A stretch of 12,591 bases of DNA from Peptococcaceae bacterium UBA4997 (GTDB taxonomy: Bacteria > Bacillota > Dehalobacteriia > UBA4068 > UBA4997), in assembly GCA_002398485.1 (NCBI GenBank), contig DGYV01000045.1, positions 28,782-41,372 on the forward strand. Direction: 5' to 3'. Shown piece after piece: positions 5,632 through 12,261 of the stretch. Positions within the stretch are counted from its first letter, which is position 1. The number at the start of each line of letters is the position of its first letter. The translations under genes were made by a program, and so were the position numbers. Below the pieces are notes generated by a model. That model saw nothing but the letters and a program-made list of their open reading frames with translations. It ran no database searches and had not been told where the DNA came from.

Positions 5632-6885
5632 ATGGCAAAAACTTTATCAATGTTAAGGGCTTTGGAAAAGAAATGTTCAACTGAAGTAGATTGGAGATTA
5701 CTGGTAGCCGATTTAATTGATGAAATGGAGCAAGTGGCAATGATGTACAAGGATATTTTTTCTTTGGTACCCGGCAGTTTGCTTTTGCTGAATGCTGATG
5801 GTAAAGTGGAAGCTGTAAGCTCCGGTATGTTGGAAAAGCACTTGGGGCTTGCCAAAAAAGATGTGGTTGGAAAAAACTATTGGGATCTCCAATATTCCTC
5901 CTTTTCGGAAGCGGAAAACGTGTACATCCAAAATTTGATCGATCAAACCTTTTATTTAAAGGCTAACCACAGCAATATCGTTTTAGATAGCAAAGGACAA
6001 AACGGTAGGGAAGTCAAAACACAGCTAACGACCAAGATACTGAAGGGGCGGCAAAGGGCTATGTTGGGTGTGTTGGTGCATTTGGAAACCATGAACAGCA
6101 GTGTGGGTAAAAAACTTCAGAATGTTCAGGAAATGAATGTTGTGTTGAACCATATGGGCACACTGGCTGCCGGGGTGGTCCATGAAGTAAAAAATCCTAT
6201 TCAAAGCATCAGCGGTATTGTACAGCTTTTGCAGCTTAAATATCAGGATGATGATGATATTCAAAGATACAGCGGGATGCTTAACCAGGAAATCGTCCAG
6301 GCCAATAATCTGCTTACCCAGTTTTTGAGCCTTACCCCCAACCGTAAACAAGAAATATGTGTATGTAATCCTAATGTTGTTTGCCGTAATGTGGCAATGC
6401 TTTTGCAGGGTAACGTTGGCATGAGCCGCATAGAGCTTGTAGAAGAATACAGTGAGGATATGCCGAATATTTTAATAGATCCGGGTAAAATGAAGCAGGT
6501 TTTGGTAAATTTTTTGGTGAATGCTGTTGATGCTATAGTTGAAAATGGGCAAATTAAATTAAGAACTTATTATGATTATGCATTGAATGAAGCTCATATA
6601 CAAATAAGCGATAACGGTGTTGGTATGGACGAAGAAACCTTAGCTCAGTTGGGCAAAGCTTTTTTTACAACCAAAAGCACGGGTACAGGCATGGGCCTTG
6701 TTATAAGTCATCAATTCATAAACAGTATGGGCGGCAGTATTAATGTGAAAAGTGAGCTGGGATACGGCACAACCTTTGATATTATATTGCATGGATTGGC
6801 TGGCCTGGCTAAAGATAATAATGACCGCAACATTATTTCACCTAATAAACTAACTTACCCTGTTGCTCAATTGCCAAGCATTTAG
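5632..6885 (+). CDS. Soluble PAS-domain sensor histidine kinase (NtrB/sporulation-kinase-like), orphan
   Basis: Start placed at ATG 5632 because GGAGGGGAG (5620-5628) lies just upstream; an in-frame ATG at 5584 has a poorer site and would add 16 residues. The 417-residue protein shows no hydrophobic membrane segment. Seen: an N-terminal helix, a PAS-like region at about 42-150 (LVPGSLLLLNADGKVEAVS, then DVVGKNYWDL), the phospho-acceptor H-box GVVHEVKNPIQS with His184, the N-box around 289-300 (VLVNFLVNAVDA), G1 box DNGVGM (327-332), F-box FFTTK (344-348) and G2 box GTGMGL (351-356). A tail of about 30 residues follows the ATPase fold. Known role: cytosolic PAS kinases sense internal ligands or redox state and pass phosphate to a response regulator. 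No regulator gene is nearby, so the partner is unknown. The cell may use it in nitrogen control or a phosphorelay; this is inference. Confidence 0.9.
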   Translation: MAKTLSMLRALEKKCSTEVDWRLLVADLIDEMEQVAMMYKDIFSLVPGSLLLLNADGKVEAVSSGMLEKHLGLAKKDVVGKNYWDLQYSSFSEAENVYIQNLIDQTFYLKANHSNIVLDSKGQNGREVKTQLTTKILKGRQRAMLGVLVHLETMNSSVGKKLQNVQEMNVVLNHMGTLAAGVVHEVKNPIQSISGIVQLLQLKYQDDDDIQRYSGMLNQEIVQANNLLTQFLSLTPNRKQEICVCNPNVVCRNVAMLLQGNVGMSRIELVEEYSEDMPNILIDPGKMKQVLVNFLVNAVDAIVENGQIKLRTYYDYALNEAHIQISDNGVGMDEETLAQLGKAFFTTKSTGTGMGLVISHQFINSMGGSINVKSELGYGTTFDIILHGLAGLAKDNNDRNIISPNKLTYPVAQLPSI

Positions 6886-6914
6886 TTGCATAATAAGTTT
6901 TAGTGTAGTAAAAT
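6886..6914 (+). promoter_or_regulatory. Weak candidate promoter before the terminator at 6929
   Basis: TTGCAT (6886-6891) and TAAAAT (6909-6914) are 17 bases apart, starting one base after the histidine kinase stop. A transcript from here would run at once into the hairpin at 6929-6955, giving an attenuator-like layout for the small HTH gene and moaA. In A/T-rich sequence this may be chance. Confidence 0.2.
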
Positions 6915-6928
6915 AAATAATAATAATT

Positions 6929-6955
6929 AAAAGAGTACCGTTAAGGTGCTCTTTT
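6929..6955 (+). terminator. Terminator after the histidine kinase gene
   Basis: An 11-bp stem (6929-6939 with 6945-6955) closes a five-base loop GTTAA, with one T-G wobble pair. The A tract on the left and T tract on the right are part of the stem, so it can work in both directions. It separates the kinase from the small HTH protein and moaA. Confidence 0.75.
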
Positions 6956-6962
6956 AATTTTG

Positions 6963-6977
6963 CCGAAACGGTTTTGG
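6963..6977. promoter_or_regulatory. Inverted repeat, possible operator upstream of the HTH-moaA pair
   Basis: CCGAAAC and GTTTTGG flank a single central G, giving 7-base arms with one mismatch, 34 bases before the start codon at 7011. The spacing is too tight for an RNA hairpin, so a protein site is more likely than a stem-loop. This is a weak observation. Confidence 0.2.
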
Positions 6978-7010
6978 TGAAATTGAAAGAGCCAACGGGG
7001 AGGGGTATTT

Positions 7011-7214
7011 ATGACTATGGAAAATGCGAAAAAGGATAATCAGGTATCTGAAAGGGTTATCGAGGCCGTAAAAATAAAAGCAGTGAACGGTAAACTTTCC
7101 TGCCCCATGGCTCGTGCTTTGGCCAAGGAGCTTAATGTGCCTGCTAAGGAGGTTGGCAAGGCCGCCAATAATTTGGGAATAAAAATACATTCGTGTGAGC
7201 TTGATTGTTTTTAG
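7011..7214 (+). CDS. Small Cys-containing helix-turn-helix-like protein linked to moaA
   Basis: A 67-residue protein starts at ATG 7011, six bases after GGGGAGGGG; a second ATG at 7017 is also possible. I do not recognise a named gene. Seen: a basic N-terminal helix (VSERVIEAVKIKAVNG), then KLSCPMARALAKELNVPAKEVGKAANNLGIKI, in which helices at about 33-41 and 46-56 around a turn at NVP look like a helix-turn-helix, and a Cys-bearing tail SCELDCF. Three cysteines (Cys31, Cys62, Cys66) could bind a metal or a cluster. From memory, related short proteins ending in a CxxxCF tail occur near molybdenum-enzyme genes in Firmicutes; this was not checked. It ends 15 bases before moaA on the same strand, so it is very likely co-transcribed. 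A role in sensing or regulating molybdenum cofactor supply is inference. Confidence 0.75.
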   Translation: MTMENAKKDNQVSERVIEAVKIKAVNGKLSCPMARALAKELNVPAKEVGKAANNLGIKIHSCELDCF

Positions 7215-7229
7215 CTTTGGGGAGGATAT

Positions 7230-8195
7230 ATGTTGATTGATAACTGGGGTAGAAAAATAGATTATTTAAGAGTTTCTATTACGGATAAATGTAATTTACG
7301 CTGCCGTTATTGTATGCCTGAAGAAGGTATTCCCCATTTGAGCCATGAAAAGGTGCTGCGTGTAGAGGAAATGACCCGTATTGTAGGTATAGTTGCCAAA
7401 GAAGGGGTGGACCACATTAGGATCACAGGTGGTGAACCCTTGGTACACAAAGGTATTTTTAGTTTTATTGCTTCCCTTAGAGATATTGGCCTTACTGATT
7501 TGAGCCTGACCACGAATGGTATCTTGCTTGAACAAATGGCGGCAAAGCTAAAACAAGCAGGTATAGACAGGGTGAACATAAGCCTGGATACCATGGATGC
7601 CGAACGTTTCAGCTGGATTACCCGCGGTGGTGATGTTCAAGCTGTATTGCGTGGGGTGGAAGCTGCAATGGCCGCGGGTTTGGAGCCTGTAAAGCTCAAT
7701 ATGGTAGTAGTAAAGAGCTTGAATGATAACGAGGTAGTGGGATTGAGTGAAATGGCCAAGGACAAGCCTTTGCATATCCGTTTTATTGAGCTTATGCCTG
7801 TAGGTACGGATGGTATCTGGAGCAAAGAAAATTTTGTTGCCACTGCCGATACTATGGCTAAAATAGAACAAGCCGGTTATAAGCTTGTGCCTTCTAAGGT
7901 TCGCGGTAATGGCCCTGCTGAAGTATATAAGGTAGAGGGCTGGCAGGGCACATTAGGCTTCATCCATGCTATAAGCGGTCATTTCTGCGCTAAGTGCAAT
8001 CGTTTGCGCCTTACCGCCGACGGCAAGATTTACCCTTGCCTGCACAGCAATACCTGTGTTGATATTATGACGCCCTTAAAGGAAGGTGCAACTGATGCCG
8101 AGCTGTTGGATATAATCAAGGAAGCGGTAAACCTTAAGCCCGAACGTTCCAGCCTTGGTGCGCAGAACCATTGTATGAACAGTATAGGCGGTTAA
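7230..8195 (+). CDS. moaA: GTP 3',8-cyclase MoaA (molybdenum cofactor biosynthesis)
   Basis: The 321-residue radical SAM enzyme starts at ATG 7230 after a GGGGAGGAT site. Seen: the N-terminal cluster motif CNLRCRYC with Cys21, Cys25 and Cys28; the SAM-binding GGEP (67-70); the strand NISLDT (116-121); the C-terminal second cluster motif CAKCNRLRLTADGKIYPC with Cys253, Cys256 and Cys270; and the terminal Gly-Gly pair that is essential in MoaA. Known role: it reshapes GTP to 3',8-cyclo-GTP, the first step to cyclic pyranopterin and then molybdopterin; the cytosolic enzyme carries two [4Fe-4S] clusters and is oxygen-sensitive. Length and both clusters are complete, so it should be active. No other moa, moe or mog gene follows: a strong hairpin lies directly downstream. 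Its only partner here is the small HTH-like protein. Confidence 0.97.
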   Translation: MLIDNWGRKIDYLRVSITDKCNLRCRYCMPEEGIPHLSHEKVLRVEEMTRIVGIVAKEGVDHIRITGGEPLVHKGIFSFIASLRDIGLTDLSLTTNGILLEQMAAKLKQAGIDRVNISLDTMDAERFSWITRGGDVQAVLRGVEAAMAAGLEPVKLNMVVVKSLNDNEVVGLSEMAKDKPLHIRFIELMPVGTDGIWSKENFVATADTMAKIEQAGYKLVPSKVRGNGPAEVYKVEGWQGTLGFIHAISGHFCAKCNRLRLTADGKIYPCLHSNTCVDIMTPLKEGATDAELLDIIKEAVNLKPERSSLGAQNHCMNSIGG

Positions 8196-8219
8196 AATAG
8201 CTAAGTAATAAATCAAATA

Positions 8220-8256
8220 AAAAAGCTGCTTGTTAAATTTAAACAAACAGCTTTTT
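8220..8256 (+). terminator. Strong bidirectional terminator after moaA
   Basis: AAAAAGCTG (8220-8228) pairs with CAGCTTTTT (8248-8256), and TTGTT (8230-8234) with AACAA (8242-8246), around one mismatch, giving 14 paired bases. T runs follow in both orientations, so it may serve moaA and also the minus-strand gene that ends at 8382, although that is 125 bases away. Between 8257 and 8381 I see only A/T-rich sequence with a perfect 14-base palindrome at 8305-8318. Confidence 0.75.
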
Positions 8257-8381
8257 AATTTGATAAAGATAGATATATAAAAAATTGTTTTATAATGTTA
8301 AAAATTATAAGCTTATAAAAATGTGGTACAAATGTTCAATCAGCCATAAAAATAAAGTGTAGGGGTGGATGATTGAAATAT

Positions 8382-8720
8382 TTAAGCTTTAATATGTCCG
8401 TAAAGCTCTGTATAGGGATAACGGCGGCAATCCTTCAATAAACTTTGGTAAAAATCCAGTACTTCTTGGATCGTGCCCAAGCCATGCGCAATTTCGTAGC
8501 TTTGGTAATCTTTAGGGTGTTGAGTCAATTCCATTATTCCCTTTTGCAGATTTGGAATAATATTGGAAGCCTGTCCCATATTTTTTTCGTTCATGATGAT
8601 CCAGTTACTGGAAGCTGCTATAATATCACGCAGCTGCCATTTTATGATATGGCTTTCACCAAAATTGAGCCATTGGTTTTCAGGCATTTTTAAGCGCAGG
8701 AAAAAAAGATACTTCATCAT
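8382..8720 (-). CDS. Uncharacterised 112-residue protein
   Basis: I do not recognise the family. The reading frame begins MMKYLFFLRLKMPENQW; GGAGGT (8730-8725 on the minus strand) lies four bases before the first ATG (8720) and seven before the second (8717), so the second may be used. The excellent ribosome binding site and compositionally normal protein argue that it is real. Seen: a mixed alpha/beta composition with IIKWQLRDIIAASSNWIIM (residues 25-43), a Gln/Asn/Ile-rich centre, and a Tyr-rich C-terminus (YQSLLKDCRRYPYTELYGHI). There is no signal peptide, membrane segment, or clear catalytic motif. It is convergent to moaA and stands alone just outside the mobile element. Its leader can fold so that the ribosome binding site is partly masked. 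It could be chromosomal or cargo of an older insertion; a toxin-immunity or defence role cannot be supported. Confidence 0.7.
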   Translation of the reverse strand: MMKYLFFLRLKMPENQWLNFGESHIIKWQLRDIIAASSNWIIMNEKNMGQASNIIPNLQKGIMELTQHPKDYQSYEIAHGLGTIQEVLDFYQSLLKDCRRYPYTELYGHIKA

Positions 8721-8728
8721 ATATACCT

Positions 8729-8781
8729 CCTTGTTTTATAGATGAAAAACTATTCATATAGTTATTCGTAAAAAAACAAGG
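8729..8781 (-). promoter_or_regulatory. Nested inverted repeat in the leader of the 112-residue gene, overlapping its Shine-Dalgarno
   Basis: CCTTGTTTT (8729-8737) is the exact complement of AAAACAAGG (8773-8781), and inside it AACTAT (8748-8753) pairs with ATAGTT (8758-8763) across a four-base loop. In minus-strand RNA the AAGG of the AAGGAGG ribosome binding site falls in the outer 9-bp stem. This could be a translation-control hairpin or a protein-binding palindrome. Confidence 0.5.
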
Positions 8782-8800
8782 ATTTTTTAGGGTAATTGCG

Positions 8801-8830
8801 ATAAATTTCGACAAATTTCGATAAAATTTT
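8801..8830. repeat. 10-bp tandem repeat (three decamers)
   Basis: Two decamers ATAAATTTCG and ACAAATTTCG are followed by a degenerate third, ATAAAATTTT. The period equals one helical turn. It lies 80-110 bases upstream of the minus-strand gene start at 8720. It may be an operator or A/T-rich bendable DNA; this is inference. Confidence 0.45.
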
Positions 8831-8934
8831 ACATGACAAGTATTTTAGCGGAATGCCAAAACGAAAATTAGCCTTGCAAAAGCTACTCACAATTACAACT
8901 GCAATAAAAATTACCAGGATAGGGTGAAAAAGCA

Positions 8935-8968
8935 TTTAAGATTCTTTGCTTATACTCAGAATGACAAA
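8935..8968. repeat. Possible remnant of a REP-like dispersed repeat
   Basis: AAGATTCTTTGCTT followed by ACTCAGAATGACAAAG resembles, from memory, the widespread dispersed motif AGATTCTTCGCT..GCTCAGAATGAC. ATTCT (8941-8945) pairs with AGAAT (8958-8962). Only one diverged copy is seen here. The rest of 8721-9148 holds no gene that I can support. Confidence 0.3.
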
Positions 8969-9060
8969 GCGGTATATAAAACAATATTATAGATTGCAGC
9001 TTTGTTTTGCCCTTCGCAGTAAAAAAATACAAGGATACTAATATAAAAGAGCGTTGCATT

Positions 9061-9097
9061 AGGTGCGTGTTCACAAGGACATTTTGTGAACCTACCT
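9061..9097. other. Inverted repeat near the mobile-element end (candidate attachment or terminal site)
   Basis: GTTCACAA (9069-9076) pairs exactly with TTGTGAAC (9084-9091) around a seven-base spacer, and flanking AGGT (9061-9064) matches ACCT (9094-9097). It lies about 55 bases beyond the recombinase stop codon. In elements with Tn5397/Tn4451-type recombinases the gene usually sits beside one end, so the junction and recombinase-binding site should be close. The exact crossover dinucleotide cannot be fixed from one end alone. Confidence 0.4.
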
Positions 9098-9113
9098 ATA
9101 ATGGGGTATATTA

Positions 9114-9137
9114 GGCAGACAGTTACGGCTGTCCGCC
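9114..9137 (-). terminator. Hairpin after the serine recombinase gene
   Basis: A 9-bp stem (9114-9122 with 9129-9137) with a six-base loop lies 12 bases past the recombinase stop. It pairs fully only as minus-strand RNA (a G-U wobble there, an A-C mismatch on the plus strand), which supports a role for the recombinase transcript. The following sequence is not a good U tract, so terminator strength is uncertain. Confidence 0.5.
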
Positions 9138-9148
9138 TTTTGCTATCT

Positions 9149-10849
9149 TTAAATCGCAGGCTGTAAGCCGTCATCCCATGCATACAGTTCATCCGTACCA
9201 AACATTTCTTCTTGGGACTCAATATCGAATTCCTTTTTCACATCATTTAACATTCCAATGTCACGATAGTGAATCCAAATATCTTGTGGTGCAGTACGTG
9301 AGTATTTCTCGGCTCTTTCGCCAACCTCAATCTTCTCAATGAATATATGCAGTATCTCCGGAGTCAACTCTGAGAGGTCTGTATATTTTTTTGCTTTCTC
9401 AATGAACCTATCCACATTGGTAAGTGAATTTTTGAGTTTTGTCATACGCTCTTCTGACTGTGGAATGGTTTCTCTCAAGGTTTTCTGCTCTGAGATGTAC
9501 TGCTCCGACAGTGTCCTGTAATGTTCATCAGGAATTCTGCCAAGTACATTGTCCTCATAAAGTCTCTTGAATAAGGCTGTCAACTCAAGGTCACGCTTTT
9601 TCATTACATCAAGTTCTTTTTGCAGACGAGTGATTTCTTTTCTTGTTTCGGCAGTATTTTTCTCATTGATGAACTGTGCAAACAAGGCTTCATCTTGTCT
9701 TGCAAAATGTGTCACTCTCTTAATGTCATCTAAAATTACTTTTGCAAGCAGCGTTTCTCTGAGGTAATGAGAGGTACATTTCTCTTTGCCAAATCGCTTG
9801 TAGGAAGAACAGGCAAAATTATTTTTACTTTCTTCCATAGTATGAGCACGATGTAGAACCAGTGGAAAACCACAGTCAGCACAGAATATCATTCCAGAAT
9901 AGGGATTGGGTTCGTCCATGTTTTTGCGTGGTCGCTTTTTGCTTTTTCGAACATCGTGGGCAATATCCCATAGTTCTTTCTCGATAATGAATTGGTGAGT
10001 ATTCTCAAATCTTAACCATTCATTTTCAGGACGTAAAATACGCTTTTTGTTTTTGTAAGATGCTGTTGTGTATTTCATACTTACTGTATGTCCAAGATAG
10101 GTTTCATCGTCAATGATAGCGCGAACGGTTCGGCTATTCCAAACTGTTGCTTTTTCTGTGTTTAGATTTGTAAGCGCTACACCTGTCATATTAAAATAAT
10201 GGTTGCTTGGATTTACAATCTGTTCTTCGGTTAACTGCCTTGCAATTTGACTTGGACCTCTACCCTCGGAGCACAGCTTGAAGATATACTTTACAACCTC
10301 AGCTGCATCCTCATCTATCACAAGTTTTTTGGGATTGTCAGCATCCTTTTTATACCCATAAGGGGGCCTTGTAGCAACTCTTTCTCCTCGTTCAGCCTGA
10401 GCTTTTTTAACTGCTCGTATCTTTTTACTGCAATCTTTTGCATAGAAATCGTTAAACAGGTTTCGGAACGGCGTGAAATCGTTGTCGCCATATAGGGTAT
10501 CAACTGCATCATTGATTGCGATAAGCCTTACATTAAAGTTGGGGAAAGTGTGTTCCATCAAGTTACCTATTTGCAGATAATCTCTGCCAAGCCTACTCAT
10601 ATCTTTAATAATCAGCGTGTCCACTTGATTGCTTTCAATGAGTTCCATAATTTCATTCCAAGCAGGTCGGTTAAAGTTTGTTCCGCTGTAACCATCATCA
10701 AACAAAAATTTTGTGTTTTCAAAGCCTTTTTCCTCGGCATATTTTTGGAGCATCATTCGCTGATTCCCAATGCTGTTGCTCTCGCCCTCACGCTCATCTT
10801 CTTGACTTAATCTTCCGTAAAGTATTGTATATCTTTTATCGTTTGCCAT
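9149..10849 (-). CDS. Large serine recombinase (TnpX/TndX-like) of the mobile element
   Basis: Start chosen at ATG 10849 (MANDKRYTILYGRLSQEDE) with GGAGG ten bases upstream; the open frame runs 18 codons further without a site. The product has 566 residues. Seen: the resolvase catalytic domain (1-150) with nucleophile Ser15 in YGRLSQED and the arginine motif DMSRLGRDYLQIG (83-95); the recombinase domain starting at RPPYGYKKD (161-169); a zinc-ribbon with Cys323, Cys326, Cys347 and Cys358; a charged coiled-coil region at about 390-460; and a C-terminal extension typical of the TnpX group (DUF4368-like). Known role: such enzymes excise and integrate conjugative or mobilizable transposons through short att sites, without DNA synthesis. 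All key motifs are intact, so it is probably functional. It is the last gene of the mob operon and lies next to the presumed element end. Confidence 0.95.
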   Translation of the reverse strand: MANDKRYTILYGRLSQEDEREGESNSIGNQRMMLQKYAEEKGFENTKFLFDDGYSGTNFNRPAWNEIMELIESNQVDTLIIKDMSRLGRDYLQIGNLMEHTFPNFNVRLIAINDAVDTLYGDNDFTPFRNLFNDFYAKDCSKKIRAVKKAQAERGERVATRPPYGYKKDADNPKKLVIDEDAAEVVKYIFKLCSEGRGPSQIARQLTEEQIVNPSNHYFNMTGVALTNLNTEKATVWNSRTVRAIIDDETYLGHTVSMKYTTASYKNKKRILRPENEWLRFENTHQFIIEKELWDIAHDVRKSKKRPRKNMDEPNPYSGMIFCADCGFPLVLHRAHTMEESKNNFACSSYKRFGKEKCTSHYLRETLLAKVILDDIKRVTHFARQDEALFAQFINEKNTAETRKEITRLQKELDVMKKRDLELTALFKRLYEDNVLGRIPDEHYRTLSEQYISEQKTLRETIPQSEERMTKLKNSLTNVDRFIEKAKKYTDLSELTPEILHIFIEKIEVGERAEKYSRTAPQDIWIHYRDIGMLNDVKKEFDIESQEEMFGTDELYAWDDGLQPAI

Positions 10850-10933
10850 ACTTAAAAATCCTCCTTTTCTTCTGTGGCAAACTGAATACGGTAATTCAAA
10901 CATACCGTAACAGCTTGCACAAGTCTACTGAAA

Positions 10934-11227
10934 TCAAGCATTTTTAAGAGATTTTTCACAATCACTTTCAATGATTTTTAATATTTTTTTAGTTGGAGTG
11001 GAGGTACTCTTTATCGGGAATACAGAATGTACTCGGAACACTTTTCCGTCCACCTCCATATCACGCTCTATGGTGTGGTGGTTATCATCAGAATAAACAA
11101 AACTGTCATCGAAGGTTCTTTTTAGATTACCCTCGCTATCGCTTTGCCAAATTAAATCTGCATTTTCATACGCACCTAAAATTTTTGTTCTCAAATAATA
11201 CTGTGCAATTTCTTTTTCATTTCTCAT
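10934..11227 (-). CDS. 97-residue accessory protein between relaxase and recombinase
   Basis: ATG 11227 has GGAG nine bases upstream; the gene starts 14 bases after the relaxase stop and ends 84 bases before the recombinase start, so it belongs to the same operon. I do not recognise a named family. Seen: an N-terminal half rich in charged and aromatic residues (EIAQYYLRTKILGAYENADL) and a C-terminal part, VDGKVFRVHSVFPIKSTSTP then KKILKIIESD. The latter resembles, from memory, small transposon-encoded proteins (TnpW-like) placed beside TnpX recombinases. There are no Cys residues in the first 80, no membrane segment and no clear DNA-binding motif. A role in recombination directionality or control is possible but inferred only from position. 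Confidence 0.75.
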   Translation of the reverse strand: MRNEKEIAQYYLRTKILGAYENADLIWQSDSEGNLKRTFDDSFVYSDDNHHTIERDMEVDGKVFRVHSVFPIKSTSTPTKKILKIIESDCEKSLKNA

Positions 11228-11241
11228 ATCGTCATTCTCCT

Positions 11242-12261
11242 TTATATTGTCATTTCAAAATCTTGCTCTTGCTCGCTTTGAATTTTGTGACCTGCCGCAA
11301 GCTTTTTAAGATTTTCACGTTGTTTTTGCTTTCTGTCTGTCCAAGTTTTTGGAGTTATTGGAGGTGGGGTATCACCAACGCTTTCAAGGTTTTTACCCAG
11401 TGAAATGACATCTCTGGTAAGTCCATATTGTGTTTGCATTTCACCTAACCAACCCTCCGGTGGCTCATAGGTAAGTGGTTTGAATCCTGTTTCTTGTCTG
11501 AATATAAATAACTTTTCTAAATTTTCTTTGAGATAGGTGTCATCGTGTAGCTTGCTATCACGGCACTTGTAGCCCTCTGGGGTGGTGTAGGTGATATATT
11601 TTCTCTTATCGCTCCAGTTAACTTCGTAGCCCTCATATTCCATATTGTGAATAAAGCTTTCCCTGTCGGTAGAGTACAAAAGGGCATCTTCAATAGCGGC
11701 AATGAGTTGCAGTTTCCAACTTTGACCACGCTCGGCTGCACGATATTCTCGCTGTTTAATGGCTTGTCCTCGTTTCAATTTTTGGTATGGCTCCAAAACA
11801 TTAAGCCCATGAGCCATGCAAATTTGGTCATTTATCATTCGCTGTTCCATTAGAACATCGTGGTTTTGATGTAGTTTTTTGCCTGTTTTGAAGCTAACAG
11901 AGTTCACCATGATGTGATTGTGTGGATGCTTGGTATTGCAGTGTGTGGCAACCATAACCTCAAAATCGGGGAACAGTTTCTGCGCAAGCTCCAAACCAAT
12001 CCTATGAACCTCCAATGGTGTGACATTATCTTCCTCTGGGAACGACTGCACAAACTGATAAAACTGTCTGCCATCATCTTTCTTGAACTGCTGTTTGGTT
12101 AGGCACATCTCAGCAAATCCGCTATAATAATTGCAGTTCAATCCTGTGCGAAGCGGAATGTCATTGTAGTAAACCTTGTTGCTGTCCGAGATGTAATTGA
12201 GCACACCTGCCATTGCACCCTTAGTTTGCTTCTTGTTTTTGACTGCACTAAACACTGCCAT
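11242..12261 (-). CDS. Relaxase / mobilization nuclease (MobA-type, MOBP-like)
   Basis: Start chosen at ATG 12261 (MAVFSAVKNKKQTKGAM), with AGGTGGTGG upstream; this overlaps the mobC-like gene by 14 bases, which suggests translational coupling. The product has 339 residues, short for this family (often 400 or more), although no frameshift is seen. Seen: an N-terminal relaxase domain with candidate catalytic Tyr23 in VLNYISDSNK, and the metal-binding histidine motif THCNTKHPHNHIMVNS with His107, His112, His114 and His116. After about residue 160 the protein is basic and ends in a charged tail. Known role: it nicks oriT, stays bound to the 5' end through tyrosine and pilots the strand into a conjugation channel. 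No coupling protein or type IV secretion gene is in the window, so transfer probably relies on another element. Confidence 0.92.
   Translation of the reverse strand: MAVFSAVKNKKQTKGAMAGVLNYISDSNKVYYNDIPLRTGLNCNYYSGFAEMCLTKQQFKKDDGRQFYQFVQSFPEEDNVTPLEVHRIGLELAQKLFPDFEVMVATHCNTKHPHNHIMVNSVSFKTGKKLHQNHDVLMEQRMINDQICMAHGLNVLEPYQKLKRGQAIKQREYRAAERGQSWKLQLIAAIEDALLYSTDRESFIHNMEYEGYEVNWSDKRKYITYTTPEGYKCRDSKLHDDTYLKENLEKLFIFRQETGFKPLTYEPPEGWLGEMQTQYGLTRDVISLGKNLESVGDTPPPITPKTWTDRKQKQRENLKKLAAGHKIQSEQEQDFEMTI

Noticed and set aside
8956..9222. Minus-strand 88-codon open frame beyond the recombinase
   Set aside because: It overlaps the recombinase end and the hairpin at 9114-9137 in another frame, lacks a ribosome binding site and has a low-complexity, Cys/Phe-rich product; it is a chance frame.
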